A stretch of DNA of 64,000 nucleotides from Hydrogenobacter sp. T-8 (GCF_011006175.1 NZ_CP048795.1:1054001-1118000); one strand, 5' to 3'. Positions 1 to 8,681 are shown, numbered from the stretch's first letter. Translations and numbers: made by a program. The notes: generated by a model from the letters alone, not told the origin.

Positions 1-66
1 GTCTATTATGAAAAGGGAGATGAGAGCATAAAGATAAAAAGGCTTGAATATGAGAAAGGGAGTTGA
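1..66 (+). CDS. C-terminal end of an unidentified upstream gene (partial)
   Basis: The first frame is open from the window edge to a TGA at 64-66 and encodes 21 residues rich in Lys, Glu and Ile, in keeping with the neighbouring proteins. It overlaps the ROK kinase start at 50 by 17 bases, an overlap length common in this window. Too little is present to name a family. Upstream sequence would show whether it belongs to the same operon as the kinase and the flagellar genes that follow. Confidence 0.45.
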   Translation, partial: VYYEKGDESIKIKRLEYEKGS

Positions 67-907
67 CATAGGGGGTAGCTTTATAAAGGTTTACTGGGAG
101 GATGGTAGAAGGGAAAAGCATTACATAAGGGACATATCCAAAGACAGGGAACTTTTTTTACAAAGGATAAGGGAGATAGTCTTTGAGGGATATCCTTCCT
201 CTGTAGGAATTGCGGTCGCAGGTTTTACCTCCTTAGAGGGTGTGGTTTATAAATCTCCTAACATACCAGCCCTTAATGGTGTAAACCTTAAGGATATTCT
301 TAAGGGAATTAATGTGAAGGTGATTAACGATGTTTCCGCAGGAGCTTTTGGAGAGTGGTTTTATGACCATAGGGAAAGTAGGGTTTTACTCTTTGTTGCG
401 GTGGGCACTGGGCTTGGTGCTGGGCTTGTGGTTAATGGAAAGCCTTTTCTGGGAGCATGCGGAAGTGCTCTTGAGCTGGGACATCATACCATACTTCTTG
501 GAGGAGAAAGGTGTAGTTGCGGAAGGTTAGGGTGCTGGGAGGCTTATTGCTCCTCTTATGGTCTTGAGAGGATATACAAAAACCTCTCGGGAGAGGATCT
601 CAAGGACTACCAGATAATTCAGAGGGCAAAGGAGAGAGAGACCTATGCTTTGGAGGCGGTGGCAAGTTTTAAAAGGTTTCTTCTCGTGGGTCTTATGAAC
701 GCAGTTCACATACTAAATCCAGATAGGGTGGTGCTTGGTGGTGGTCTCATTGATGCCATGAAGGACCTACTTGGCAACCTTGAAGCAGACCTAAAAGCCC
801 TCTGTGAAAGCCTACCTGCGGAGTGCTTCAGTCTTAATTTTTCTTCCTGTGCGGAGTATTGTATGGCACGTGGGGCTTTAGCTCTTGCCCTAATGGACGA
901 TATTTAA
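50..907 (+). CDS. ROK-family sugar kinase (glucokinase-like)
   Basis: Predicted cytoplasmic kinase that phosphorylates a hexose, probably glucose, using ATP. The N-terminus carries the ROK phosphate-binding DIGGS motif. A central NDVSAGAFGE segment holds the catalytic Asp, followed by a glycine-rich AVGTGLGAG loop. The ROK zinc site CxCGxxGCxE (CSCGRLGCWE) is intact. Length (285 residues) is normal for the family. The ATG at 50 is preferred over the in-frame TTG at 44 because DIGGS then sits at the usual distance from the N-terminus and an AAAAAGG stretch lies just upstream. It is followed after 4 bases by the FliK-like gene. The exact sugar cannot be read from the sequence. Confidence 0.85.
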   Translation: MRKGVDIGGSFIKVYWEDGRREKHYIRDISKDRELFLQRIREIVFEGYPSSVGIAVAGFTSLEGVVYKSPNIPALNGVNLKDILKGINVKVINDVSAGAFGEWFYDHRESRVLLFVAVGTGLGAGLVVNGKPFLGACGSALELGHHTILLGGERCSCGRLGCWEAYCSSYGLERIYKNLSGEDLKDYQIIQRAKERETYALEAVASFKRFLLVGLMNAVHILNPDRVVLGGGLIDAMKDLLGNLEADLKALCESLPAECFSLNFSSCAEYCMARGALALALMDDI

Positions 908-911
908 CCCT

Positions 912-2315
912 ATGGAGATTAGAAGGATAGAAGGTATTCTTCTCCAGCAGGCTATTGAGCAGTCAAAACCTTCTCAAGCACAGAAGGCTGGAGAAGAGTT
1001 CAGGATAAAGGTTTTGTCTAGTGTTCCAGATGTTTTTCTTGAGCTTTCCTCTGGAGGCAGTAGCACAATAAAGGCAGAAGTCTCCTCTTCTGAGGGCAAT
1101 CTTTTAACTCTCCTTCTAAAGGATGGCTTTGAACTGAAAGCTGAAAACAGGTCTTCTCTTAGGTTTTTCCCCGGTGATATCCTTGAGCTTAAGATTGAAG
1201 AAGGAATCCCTCTCACCTTCAGGATAACAGGTCTATATAGGAAGGGCTATGAAGGAAACATCTTAAACCTCGTGCTTGAAGGAGAAGAAAAGTTTTACAT
1301 ATCTATCAATCCGGAGAAGTTCATGGAAGATTTGGATAATTCTGGAATCTTTTACGAGAGAAAGTTGGTTGAACTACTTCTTGGAAAGCTAAAGCCAGAG
1401 GAACTCATTAAAGATAAAAAAGCACAGCTTGTTCAGTCTATGCTTGTATATGCTGAGGAGCTTTCATCTTTGCTTAACATGGAGTATGAGCAAAGTGTTG
1501 ATGGTATAAAAAAACTTCTTGAAGCTTTAAAACTAAAGGTTGAAGAGTTCAATAGGGTATCCTCTTCCCTCAAGACCTTGCTCTTTGAAAACCTTGACCA
1601 TGAAGAATACATAAAGCTGGCAAAGTTTTTTGAATCTATGGGGGAAGTGAATCTCCTTAAGGCTATGGAGACAAAGGATACTCTTAACTTTTTGAGGTCT
1701 TTCTGGAATCTAACAGAGAGGGGTGTTCTTTCTGAATACAGAGAGGTCTTTGAAAAGCTCAAAGACTCCGAAGAACCTGTGGTAAGGGATTTTTTTAGGC
1801 TTGTGATAGAATCCTCAGAAAAAGACGCAAGAAATGTCTATAAAAGTTTTCAGGAATACATAGAGAGGGGTCGCAGTCTTTTGGAGTTTTATAATAGCAA
1901 AGGGGAGCGTATGGAAAGCTTCCTAAGCAGGCTGGAGTTTATAGAGCATCTGCAGTGGCTTTTAGCTAAACAGGGAGGTGCCTTTTACATACCCATATAC
2001 TACCAAGGTGGTAAAGGCGGGCTTATGTTTAAAAGTGGACAGGAATATTCCGCAGTGTTTAGGCTTGATTACGGAGATAGTTTTATTGCTGGTCTTTTAA
2101 AGATGCCAAGGTCTAAAGGGCTTTTGGATGTTATACTGTTTACAAATACAGAAAGTATAGCAGAAAAGATCAGGTCTAGGAAGGAGCTACTTCAGAGAAT
2201 GCTTTTAGAAGAGAAAATAAAGCTTAGGAGCTTTTCCATAAGCGTGTCAACAAAAGAAGGTGCGGCAGACACCATAAGGTCAAACTACGGAGAGGGTTTT
2301 TTCTTGTTGGTGTAA
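912..2315 (+). CDS. Putative FliK/YlqG-like flagellar hook-length control protein
   Basis: A 467-residue protein with no signal peptide or membrane segment. Residues about 40-130 look beta-rich, the middle (about 140-350) is helical and charged, and the last ~120 residues form a compact domain ending in hydrophobic residues. That C-terminal pattern resembles the export-gate-binding domain of FliK. The main support is context: it ends 2 bases before a small FlhB C-terminal homologue, the same order as ylqG-ylqH in other flagellated bacteria. FliK measures hook length and switches substrate specificity through FlhB. Sequence similarity is weak, so the family call is inference. Confidence 0.5.
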   Translation: MEIRRIEGILLQQAIEQSKPSQAQKAGEEFRIKVLSSVPDVFLELSSGGSSTIKAEVSSSEGNLLTLLLKDGFELKAENRSSLRFFPGDILELKIEEGIPLTFRITGLYRKGYEGNILNLVLEGEEKFYISINPEKFMEDLDNSGIFYERKLVELLLGKLKPEELIKDKKAQLVQSMLVYAEELSSLLNMEYEQSVDGIKKLLEALKLKVEEFNRVSSSLKTLLFENLDHEEYIKLAKFFESMGEVNLLKAMETKDTLNFLRSFWNLTERGVLSEYREVFEKLKDSEEPVVRDFFRLVIESSEKDARNVYKSFQEYIERGRSLLEFYNSKGERMESFLSRLEFIEHLQWLLAKQGGAFYIPIYYQGGKGGLMFKSGQEYSAVFRLDYGDSFIAGLLKMPRSKGLLDVILFTNTESIAEKIRSRKELLQRMLLEEKIKLRSFSISVSTKEGAADTIRSNYGEGFFLLV

Positions 2316-2317
2316 CC

Positions 2318-2575
2318 ATGGAAAGGAAAAAGGCAATAGCCATTAGATATGATCAAGGAAAGGATAAGGCTCCTATGGTTGTAGCAAAGGGCGTGGGTGA
2401 GCTTGCGGAAAAGATAATAGAAACTGCAAGAAAACACGGCGTTCCTGTCCTTGAGGACAAAGCTCTAATATCTGCATTAATGAAGGTGGAAATATACGAA
2501 GAGATACCTCCAGAGCTGTATAGGGCTGTAGCAAAGGTGCTCGTTTTTATAAAGGCTGTAAAGAGTTCAAGCTAA
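2318..2575 (+). CDS. FlhB C-terminal domain homologue (FhlB/YlqH type)
   Basis: An 85-residue protein that aligns with the cytoplasmic C-terminal domain of FlhB, including the one encoded at 28077-29123 (shared features: AIAIRY, KAPxVxAKG, GVPV, EEIPPxxYRAVA). It lacks all four transmembrane helices. The NPTH autocleavage site is also absent, because the protein starts where the cleaved C-terminal fragment of FlhB starts. Such FhlB proteins can substitute for or assist the FlhB C-terminal fragment during the export specificity switch. It is probably co-transcribed with the FliK-like gene (2-base gap) and converges with the next gene, overlapping it by 9 bases. Confidence 0.85.
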   Translation: MERKKAIAIRYDQGKDKAPMVVAKGVGELAEKIIETARKHGVPVLEDKALISALMKVEIYEEIPPELYRAVAKVLVFIKAVKSSS

Positions 2576-3025
2576 GTTCATATAAGCCCTGCGGGCAAGG
2601 GCTATTTGATACTTTAGAAGACTTGAAAGGCTATGGACCTCTTCTGCAGTGCTTAGCAGTATGTAGTAATCGCTCTTTCTCTGGGCTTCCTCTAAGGAGC
2701 TAAGTATCAACCTTAATTTCTGCATCGGGTCTCCCTCCAATAAACCCTGCAGAAATATGGGGCAAGATTCCTCTATTGCAGGAAGTATAAACCCCATCCA
2801 AGACAGGGCTTCAAGTATGAGATTAACCGTGTAATCGTCCCTTAGTTCTTCTGGAGAACTCAGTAGCTCACTTATCATGTCAAGAAGCTCAATGTTGTAG
2901 TAAAGAACATCAAAGGCGGTGTTTACGCTCAGTCTTGCTTTCTGAGAACCTGAGATAAGTAGGAGGTTTACCAGCTTCTCCTGAAGGGAAAGAAACTCTT
3001 CAACCCTTTCTAATATGTCCCTCAT
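2567..3025 (-). CDS. Conserved hypothetical helical protein next to hslU
   Basis: 152 residues, predicted entirely alpha-helical, acidic, with no signal peptide or membrane segment. Long Leu/Glu-rich stretches suggest a helical bundle; a FliS-type or secretion-chaperone fold is possible but not demonstrated. It starts within the last codons of hslU (4-base overlap), so it is translationally coupled to the protease ATPase. I do not recognise the family. Confidence 0.6.
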   Translation of the reverse strand: MRDILERVEEFLSLQEKLVNLLLISGSQKARLSVNTAFDVLYYNIELLDMISELLSSPEELRDDYTVNLILEALSWMGFILPAIEESCPIFLQGLLEGDPMQKLRLILSSLEEAQRKSDYYILLSTAEEVHSLSSLLKYQIALARRAYMNLA

Positions 3026-4368
3026 AGTATGTATTTGGAAAGCTCCACATCCTTTACTATACCTTCCAGCTTTGCCCTTACAAACCTTGCGTCTATGATT
3101 ATCCTCTGACCCGATAGCTCTGGTGCATTAAAGGATATGTCTTCAAGGAGCTTCTCCATTACCGTATGAAGCCTTCTTGCCCCTATGTTCTCAGTGCGAC
3201 TGTTGGCATCCTCTGCGATGCGTGCTATCTCCTCAAGGGCATCCTCTGTAAACTCAAGCTCAACTCCTTCTGTTTTGAGAAGCTCCGTATATTGCACTGT
3301 TAGGGCATTTTTTGGCTCTTTGAGTATTCTTACAAAGTCCTCTCTTGTGAGAGGGCTTAACTCAACCCTTATGGGAAACCTTCCCTGAAGCTCCGGCATG
3401 AGGTCTGAGGGCTTAGATATGTGAAAAGCACCCGCTGCGATGAAAAGTATATGGTCCGTTCTTACTGGTCCATACTTGGTCTTTACCACTGTTCCTTCTA
3501 CTATGGGAAGAAGGTCTCTTTGCACTCCTTCCCTTGACACTCCCGGACCAACACCCGGAGTTTTTACCGCAATCTTATCTATCTCGTCTATAAAGATTAT
3601 CCCAAAGTTCTCTGCTCTGCTTATGGCTTCTCTTGCTACCTCCTCTTGGTCTATGAGCTTTTCTGCTTCTTCTGATTCAAAAACCTGAAGGGCTTCTCTG
3701 ACTTTGAGCCTTCTTCTTTTCCTACCACCGCCAAGACCACCCAGCATGTTTCTAAGCTGTTCTTCAAGCTCCTCAAGACCTGGAGGTCCAGCTATACCTA
3801 TCACTGGAACGAACTTTTCCTGAACTTCAACCTCTATAACTCTGTCTTCTAATTCTCCTCTTCTTAGTTTTTCTCTTATTTCCTCCCTTTTACCTGCATC
3901 TTGTGGGCTTCTTATACCAAAGCTCAGCTGTTGAGGGACGAGGTAGTCAAGAAGTCTCTCTTCCGCAAGCCTTTTTGCTCTTTCTCTCACCTCTTGCATT
4001 TTCTCCTGTTTTACCATCTGGTAGGAGACCTCCACCAGCTCCCTTACCATAGACTCCACGTCCCTTCCCACATAACCTATCTCCGTATACTTTGTGGCTT
4101 CTACTTTGACAAAGGGAGCTTTTATAAGCTGTGCTATCCTGCGTGCTATTTCTGTCTTCCCCACTCCTGTGGGACCAATCATAAGGAGGTTCTTGGGTGC
4201 CACCTCGTCCCTTATGTGTTCTGGCAGTTTCTGTCTTCTCCATCTGTTTCTGAGGGCTATGGCAACTGCCCTTTTGGCACTCTCCTGTCCCACAATATAC
4301 TTGTCCAGCTCTTCCACGATCCTCTTAGGTGTTAGCTCTTCAAGTAGGTCAGAAAGGTATTTCGTCAT
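3022..4368 (-). CDS. hslU: ATP-dependent protease ATPase subunit HslU
   Basis: AAA+ unfoldase that feeds substrates to the HslV peptidase. The Walker A motif GPTGVGKT lies near residues 66-73 and Walker B FIDEIDK near 260. Between them is the family-specific I domain, with a charged helical stretch. The pore-loop GYVGRD and the C-terminal SKYIL tail, which inserts into HslV pockets to activate it, are both present. Length (448) is typical. The partner hslV is not in the window. It overlaps the upstream hypothetical gene by 20 bases and the downstream one by 4. Confidence 0.95.
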   Translation of the reverse strand: MTKYLSDLLEELTPKRIVEELDKYIVGQESAKRAVAIALRNRWRRQKLPEHIRDEVAPKNLLMIGPTGVGKTEIARRIAQLIKAPFVKVEATKYTEIGYVGRDVESMVRELVEVSYQMVKQEKMQEVRERAKRLAEERLLDYLVPQQLSFGIRSPQDAGKREEIREKLRRGELEDRVIEVEVQEKFVPVIGIAGPPGLEELEEQLRNMLGGLGGGRKRRRLKVREALQVFESEEAEKLIDQEEVAREAISRAENFGIIFIDEIDKIAVKTPGVGPGVSREGVQRDLLPIVEGTVVKTKYGPVRTDHILFIAAGAFHISKPSDLMPELQGRFPIRVELSPLTREDFVRILKEPKNALTVQYTELLKTEGVELEFTEDALEEIARIAEDANSRTENIGARRLHTVMEKLLEDISFNAPELSGQRIIIDARFVRAKLEGIVKDVELSKYIL

Positions 4369-4816
4369 CGTCCGCCTTCTCCCACTCTAAGGTTTCTATT
4401 TCAACATTTTTAACAAGATTGTCAAGGAAACTGTCAAGGTCTTCTGGAAAGGCTTCAGCCTTAAAGCTAAGAGGGAAAACCCTTTCCACCACCTCTATGG
4501 GGGGATTGCCTACACCGAGGGCTGGCTCAATAACCTTAGGTATGCGTCTTGAAGCCTCAAGACATGCCATTTTATATGCCTCAGAAAGTGCAGTTTCTAT
4601 ATCTGAGAACCTTGCCACCTCATCTCCATATTCATAGAGCACTATATCGTAGGCACTTTCCTTGAAGGCTTCCCAGTCATGCACTTGGACCACATATTCC
4701 CTACCCTCTAATTCCCTTGTCTCCACACAGCTTTTATCCTTGAGTTTAAAGGATATTATGTAAGCATCTACAAGGTATCTGTCCGCATAAACATCGGGGA
4801 AAAAATAAAATTCCAT
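4349..4816 (-). CDS. Conserved hypothetical protein upstream of hslU
   Basis: 155 residues, soluble, with several beta-strand-like segments in the first 70 residues and an acidic C-terminus. I see no catalytic motif and cannot name a family. The stop lies 20 bases inside hslU, so the two are one transcription unit. It starts 18 bases from the divergent tsaE start. There is no ribosome binding site, but a TATATT/TATTAT-like box lies 7-9 bases upstream of the ATG, suggesting a leaderless transcript. Confidence 0.6.
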   Translation of the reverse strand: MEFYFFPDVYADRYLVDAYIISFKLKDKSCVETRELEGREYVVQVHDWEAFKESAYDIVLYEYGDEVARFSDIETALSEAYKMACLEASRRIPKVIEPALGVGNPPIEVVERVFPLSFKAEAFPEDLDSFLDNLVKNVEIETLEWEKADDDEIPF

Positions 4817-4822
4817 AGTCTT

Positions 4823-4831
4823 TATAATATA
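4823..4831. promoter_or_regulatory. Overlapping divergent -10 elements between tsaE and the hslU operon
   Basis: Only 18 bases separate the two divergent genes. The plus strand reads TATAAT at 4823-4828, six bases before the TTG start of tsaE. The minus strand reads TATATT at 4831-4826 or TATTAT at 4829-4824, 7-9 bases before the ATG at 4816. Both genes would have essentially no 5' leader. The -35 regions would lie inside the opposite coding sequence and are not obvious. Confidence 0.5.
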
Positions 4832-4834
4832 GCA

Positions 4835-5263
4835 TTGGTGCGTGTATTTTCCAGCTCTGAAGAAGAAACCCTTAAGATTGGAGAATTGATAGGCAGAAAT
4901 CTAAGAGGTGCGGAAGTGATCTGCCTTATTGGTCCCCTTGGTGCGGGGAAGACTACACTAATAAGGGGTATAGCGAAAGGTATGGGTCTACTTGAAGGCT
5001 ACCAAGTGCGTAGCCCTACCTTTACTTTAATAAACGAGTATCCCACAGAAAAGGGTTTGCTAATACATGCAGACCTGTACAGGGTCAAAGAGCTGGACCT
5101 CGAGGAGTTTATGGGCAGGGGAGTTCTCGTGGTGGAGTGGGGAGAGGGCTTGCAGGTGTGCACCTGCACCATAAGGATAGAAATATGGCAAGAGGGTAGA
5201 GTTTTGGATTTCTCAGAATGTGAAGAACTTGCTACAGCCCTTTCGTATGGCAAAGCCTGTTGA
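4835..5263 (+). CDS. tsaE: tRNA t6A37 synthesis ATPase TsaE
   Basis: Small ATPase of the TsaB-TsaD-TsaE complex that makes N6-threonylcarbamoyladenosine at A37 of ANN-decoding tRNAs. The P-loop GPLGAGKTT is near residue 33. The family motif SPTFTLINEY follows, then HADLYR and VEWGE. Length (142) is typical. Start is TTG at 4835 or GTG at 4838; both fit a leaderless transcript from TATAAT at 4823. It converges on the phosphatase gene, overlapping it by about 30 bases. Confidence 0.92.
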   Translation: MVRVFSSSEEETLKIGELIGRNLRGAEVICLIGPLGAGKTTLIRGIAKGMGLLEGYQVRSPTFTLINEYPTEKGLLIHADLYRVKELDLEEFMGRGVLVVEWGEGLQVCTCTIRIEIWQEGRVLDFSECEELATALSYGKAC

Positions 5264-5861
5264 GATGTTTTAGCTCAAACCTCCCTGAGTTATACCTAAG
5301 ATGGGTTATTCCCGTGTTGTCCATGTGTATGTTCCAGAGGTTCTCAAGCCCAAGCCCAAGGGCAAGGCATGTGATGGCATGAAGCGTTCCACCGTGTGCC
5401 ACTATGAGAAGGTTTTCATAGTCTGACCTTAGCACATCCGCCATGAAGCTCTCCACCCTTTTTCTGAAGCTCTCCATGTTTTCCTGGGTGGGTAGGGGGT
5501 TTTTCAGAGGGTTTGAGAGCCACGCTCGGAAGGTTTCTCCTTCTTCTTCCATCAGCGTCCAGAAGTGTTTGCCCTCATAGTCTCCAAAGGATATCTCCCT
5601 GATGCGCTCATCTACCACCACTTCAAGCCCTAAAAGGTCCGCCACTGTGAGGGCTGTCTTGTATGCCCTTCTCTGGGGGGAGGAGTATATCACCTGTATT
5701 TTTTTATCAAGAAACTCCCGGGCTACCAGCCTTGCCTGAACAAAGCCAAGAGGCGTCAGGTCGCTATCTAACCTTCCTTGAAATATTCCCTTTTCGTTAT
5801 ACTCACTCTGAGCGTGACGTAGGAGGTATAGGTTTTTAAACCTTTTAAACAGGGTTGACAT
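5232..5861 (-). CDS. Histidine phosphatase / phosphoglycerate mutase family protein
   Basis: 209 residues of the histidine phosphatase superfamily. The catalytic LRHAQSEYN motif (RHG signature, His phospho-acceptor) is near the N-terminus, a GRLDSDLTPLG segment follows, and the second catalytic His lies in VAHGGTLHA. Such enzymes include cofactor-dependent phosphoglycerate mutases, alpha-ribazole phosphatases and phosphoserine phosphatases. Hydrogenobacter uses a PspA-type phosphoserine phosphatase of this superfamily, so that role is possible. The ATG at 5861 is preferred over the TTG at 5891, which lies upstream of the -10 box and adds residues with no counterpart. The glycolytic mutase role is covered by apgM in this window. 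Confidence 0.8.
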   Translation of the reverse strand: MSTLFKRFKNLYLLRHAQSEYNEKGIFQGRLDSDLTPLGFVQARLVAREFLDKKIQVIYSSPQRRAYKTALTVADLLGLEVVVDERIREISFGDYEGKHFWTLMEEEGETFRAWLSNPLKNPLPTQENMESFRKRVESFMADVLRSDYENLLIVAHGGTLHAITCLALGLGLENLWNIHMDNTGITHLRYNSGRFELKHLNRLCHTKGL

Positions 5862-5886
5862 ATTAAATACTGGAACTATAATTATA
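5855..5886. promoter_or_regulatory. Consensus sigma70 promoter (plus) with a palindromic shared -10
   Basis: TTGACA at 5855-5860, a 16-base spacer and TATAAT at 5877-5882 form a perfect sigma70 promoter for the CsgG-domain gene at 5919, followed by AAAGGAGGT at 5902-5910. The ten bases 5877-5886 (TATAATTATA) are a perfect palindrome, so the minus strand also reads TATAAT at 5886-5881, upstream of the phosphatase ATG at 5861. Polymerase binding in the two directions would be mutually exclusive. Confidence 0.75.
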
Positions 5887-5918
5887 CACAAAAAAAAGAT
5901 AAAAGGAGGTGTTAGGGT

Positions 5919-7358
5919 ATGAAATACCTGGTGGGAGCCATCTTAGTAGGGGTGATTTCATTTGTTGTGCCTTCTTATGCACAAGAAGATCATGAATATG
6001 CAAAGGATGTAAAAGAAAGGACCCTTAGAATACCCACATGTAACAAACCCATAGGCACTGTTGCAGCACGCAGGTTCTCGTGTAAGGCTGCGGCTTGTAG
6101 GGGTGGGACTGTATACCTTGGACCTGGTTATACAGTTACTTTAACTACAGAGGCACTTGGTGATGGTCTTGCGGATATGCTTGTAACTGCGTTAGCCAAT
6201 ACTGGATGTTTTAGAGTATTAGAAAGGGCTGCAATGCAAGAAATAAAAGAAGAGCTTGAACTTATGGGTGTCCAGCCAAAGCAAACTCTTAAGGCTGCAG
6301 ATTTTATAATTACAGGTGCGGTAACTGCCCTTGAGACACAGGCTTCTGGTATAGGAGGTGGAGGCGTTGTTATCCCATTGCCTTTCAAGATTGGTGGAGG
6401 TCTAAAGATAGGCAAAGGCTCCGCTCATATAGGGTTAGATATGAGGCTGGTTTACGTTAAAGGAGGGGAGGTAATAGCTGCAAGGACAGTGGAAGGTAAA
6501 TCAGAGAGATGGCGGTTTGGTATCGCTGGTGGTGGTCTGTTTGGTACTACTATTGCTGGGGGTTGGTTTGAAGCCTTTAAGAACACACCCCTTGAGGAAG
6601 CAACCAGAGACCTTATAGCTAAGGCTGTAACCCTTATAGTTGAAGATGCAAAGAGGTTTGCCCCAGCTGATGTAAGCGTAGGTGAAAAAGTAGTTATGTA
6701 TGATGAGAAAGGTAATGTAGTAAAGGAAGAAATAAACATGCCTGTCTCAAAGGCACAACGTGAGGCTGGCGAGGGAGTGGTAGCCGGTTCTGTAAAAAGG
6801 GCAAGTTATAGTTTCTCTCATTACAAAAATGTGCTTTTGAGTGAGGACTTTTCCGGCTGTAAAGTTGTGCCTACTAATTTTCAAGTGCGTGGTAAGGCAG
6901 AGTGTGTGGAGATGGGAGGTAAAAGGTGGGTTTCCACCACCTACGGTCAAGTCATTCTTGAACGAACAATCCCTAAATTTGACCCAAAAGCTAACTGGGC
7001 TATAGAATATAAAGTAGCTCTTAGCCAAAGAGTGAGATTCCCTCAGGGTGCAGCCTTACATATTGGTAAGCAAGGAGGTCCGCTGGTTGTTTGGATAAAA
7101 GATGAAGGGAAAAAAGTTACAGTAAATGATCATACCGCACTTCAAGAAAATTTGGTTGGTAAAATAGTGAAGATAGGTATTGTGAAAAAAGACAACCAGG
7201 TTGACGTATTTGTGGATGATAAGAGGGTGTATACAGGAATACTTGACCCTGTGGCTATATCAAAGCTTGAACCCAAGCTAATATTTGATCTCCATGGTGA
7301 GGATATAGAAAAGGGGATATATACTCTGATTACGGATATAACGGTTTCTCAAGAATAG
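5919..7358 (+). CDS. Secreted CsgG-domain protein with a C-terminal beta-sandwich-like domain
   Basis: 479 residues with a clear Sec signal peptide (hydrophobic core at residues 6-18, predicted cleavage after SYA). No lipobox Cys follows, so unlike CsgG it is probably not a lipoprotein. Residues about 70-260 match the CsgG/LpoB-like fold: 'LADMLVTALANTGCFRVLER' (20 residues), an ELELMGVQ stretch and repeated glycine-rich segments. Residues about 305-479 look like a LamG/concanavalin-type sandwich (VLLSEDFSG, FVDDKRVY). It has the best promoter and ribosome binding site in the window, so it is probably abundant. A role in cell-surface assembly or secretion is inferred. Confidence 0.7.
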   Translation: MKYLVGAILVGVISFVVPSYAQEDHEYAKDVKERTLRIPTCNKPIGTVAARRFSCKAAACRGGTVYLGPGYTVTLTTEALGDGLADMLVTALANTGCFRVLERAAMQEIKEELELMGVQPKQTLKAADFIITGAVTALETQASGIGGGGVVIPLPFKIGGGLKIGKGSAHIGLDMRLVYVKGGEVIAARTVEGKSERWRFGIAGGGLFGTTIAGGWFEAFKNTPLEEATRDLIAKAVTLIVEDAKRFAPADVSVGEKVVMYDEKGNVVKEEINMPVSKAQREAGEGVVAGSVKRASYSFSHYKNVLLSEDFSGCKVVPTNFQVRGKAECVEMGGKRWVSTTYGQVILERTIPKFDPKANWAIEYKVALSQRVRFPQGAALHIGKQGGPLVVWIKDEGKKVTVNDHTALQENLVGKIVKIGIVKKDNQVDVFVDDKRVYTGILDPVAISKLEPKLIFDLHGEDIEKGIYTLITDITVSQE

Positions 7359-7371
7359 CTTTTTAGAAGTT

Positions 7372-8607
7372 CTAAACTGTTATTTTGATAACCTTCCCTG
7401 TAGGGATGCTATGTTTGTCTGTGTTTATTTGAATATAGTTTTCTGTGAGTAGTTTTCCGTAATCTATAACTGTTGCCCTTAGCTCCCTACCTCTGTTCTT
7501 TTCATAAAACTCTCTCCTTTTCTCACTATCCAGTTCCTTAAGTATTTTTACCCTTTCCTCCTTTGTTTGAGAAAACACTTTCCCCTCCATTTTACTCGCT
7601 TTGGTAAAGGGTCTATCTGAGTAGGGAAAAACATGCATGTAGGCTATGGGTAGCCCCTCTAAAAGTCTGTAGGTCTGCTCAAAGTCCTCTTCTGTTTCTG
7701 TAGGAAAGCCCACTATAATGTCTGTGCCTACGGCGGATATGGGTCTTTTGCTTATTATCTTATCCACAATCCTTACATAATCGCTCACCGTGTATTCTCT
7801 CTCCATAAGCTTTAAGATTCTGTCAGACCCGCTTTGAAGTGAAATATGAAAGTGGGATGCTATCTTTTCCTCTGAAGTTATAAGCTCCAAAAGCTCTCCC
7901 TCTATCTCGGAAGGATGCATGGAAGAAAGTCTTATAAGTTCAATGCCCTTGACTTCTATAAGCCCTCTTAGAAGCTCATAAAGGCTTGTTCCCATGTCCC
8001 AGCCATATTGAGTTAGCTGTGTGCCTGTTAGGACAACTTCTTGGAAGCCTTTTCGTGCCAAGAGTTCTACCTCTTTTATAACCTTCTCAGGTGGGACACT
8101 TCTTACCTTTCCTCTCGCATAGGGTATTACACAAAAAGTGCAAAAGCGATTACAACCCTCTTGGACCTTTATAAAGGGTCTTGCCTTTTCAAAAAAGGTT
8201 ATAAGGTCAAAGCTCTCAAGTCTTGACTGACGGAAGATGTTATCTACAAAGATATTCTCTCCCTTATCCTGCAAAAACTCCTCAATCAGCTCAACTATCC
8301 TGTGCTTGTGAGAGTTTCCCACTACCATATCCACGTCCTGCATACTTGATAATGCCTGTGGGTTTACCTGTGCGTAGCACCCTGTGGCTACCACTAAAGC
8401 TTTTGGATTTTTTCTCTTTGCTCTATGTATTGCTTGACGAGAGGACCTATCCGCCTCTGAGGTAACGGTGCATGTGTTTATTATGTAAATGTCCGCTTGT
8501 TCTTGGTAGTTTACAACCTCGTAGCCTTTTGACTTAAAGTAGTTTGCCATAAGCTCCGTATCAAAGGCGTTGCTCCTGCACCCGAGGGTTATAAGAGAAA
8601 CTTTCAT
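7372..8607 (-). CDS. mtaB: tRNA t6A37 methylthiotransferase MtaB
   Basis: Radical-SAM enzyme that converts t6A to ms2t6A at position 37 of tRNA. The N-terminal UPF0004 domain begins with a Cys in TLGCRSNAFDTE and has further conserved Cys in NTCTVT and ATGCYAQ, together binding one 4Fe-4S cluster. The radical-SAM CxxxCxxC (CNRFCTFC) follows near residue 150, and a short TRAM-like tail is present. CRSNAFDTE and EADRSSRQAI are typical of MtaB rather than MiaB or RimO. It acts on the product of the TsaE pathway encoded 2 kb upstream. TAAATT at 8621-8616 lies 8 bases before the ATG, suggesting a leaderless mRNA. Confidence 0.92.
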   Translation of the reverse strand: MKVSLITLGCRSNAFDTELMANYFKSKGYEVVNYQEQADIYIINTCTVTSEADRSSRQAIHRAKRKNPKALVVATGCYAQVNPQALSSMQDVDMVVGNSHKHRIVELIEEFLQDKGENIFVDNIFRQSRLESFDLITFFEKARPFIKVQEGCNRFCTFCVIPYARGKVRSVPPEKVIKEVELLARKGFQEVVLTGTQLTQYGWDMGTSLYELLRGLIEVKGIELIRLSSMHPSEIEGELLELITSEEKIASHFHISLQSGSDRILKLMEREYTVSDYVRIVDKIISKRPISAVGTDIIVGFPTETEEDFEQTYRLLEGLPIAYMHVFPYSDRPFTKASKMEGKVFSQTKEERVKILKELDSEKRREFYEKNRGRELRATVIDYGKLLTENYIQINTDKHSIPTGKVIKITV

Positions 8608-8625
8608 AGGTTTTAAATTTAAACC

Positions 8626-8676
8626 TTGACAAGAGGAAAAAAAGTAAGTATATATATACTATCATATGAAGGAGGT
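8626..8676 (+). promoter_or_regulatory. Sigma70 promoter and ribosome binding site of the hemerythrin gene
   Basis: TTGACA at 8626-8631 is followed after 17 bases by TATATA at 8649-8654, within a TA-rich run. GAAGGAGGT at 8668-8676 is the ribosome binding site for the ATG at 8682. The -35 box lies close to the minus-strand -10 of mtaB, so the two divergent promoters overlap. Confidence 0.65.
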
Positions 8677-8681
8677 TTTGC

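Noticed and set aside
2318-2575. Fragment of a broken flhB
   Set aside because: It has its own start, family-typical length for stand-alone FlhB C-terminal proteins and sits next to a FliK-like gene; the full flhB is intact at 28077.
3901-4335. 144-codon open frame antisense to hslU
   Set aside because: It lies wholly inside a gene with intact AAA+ motifs, has no ribosome binding site and an implausible His/Cys/Tyr-rich composition.
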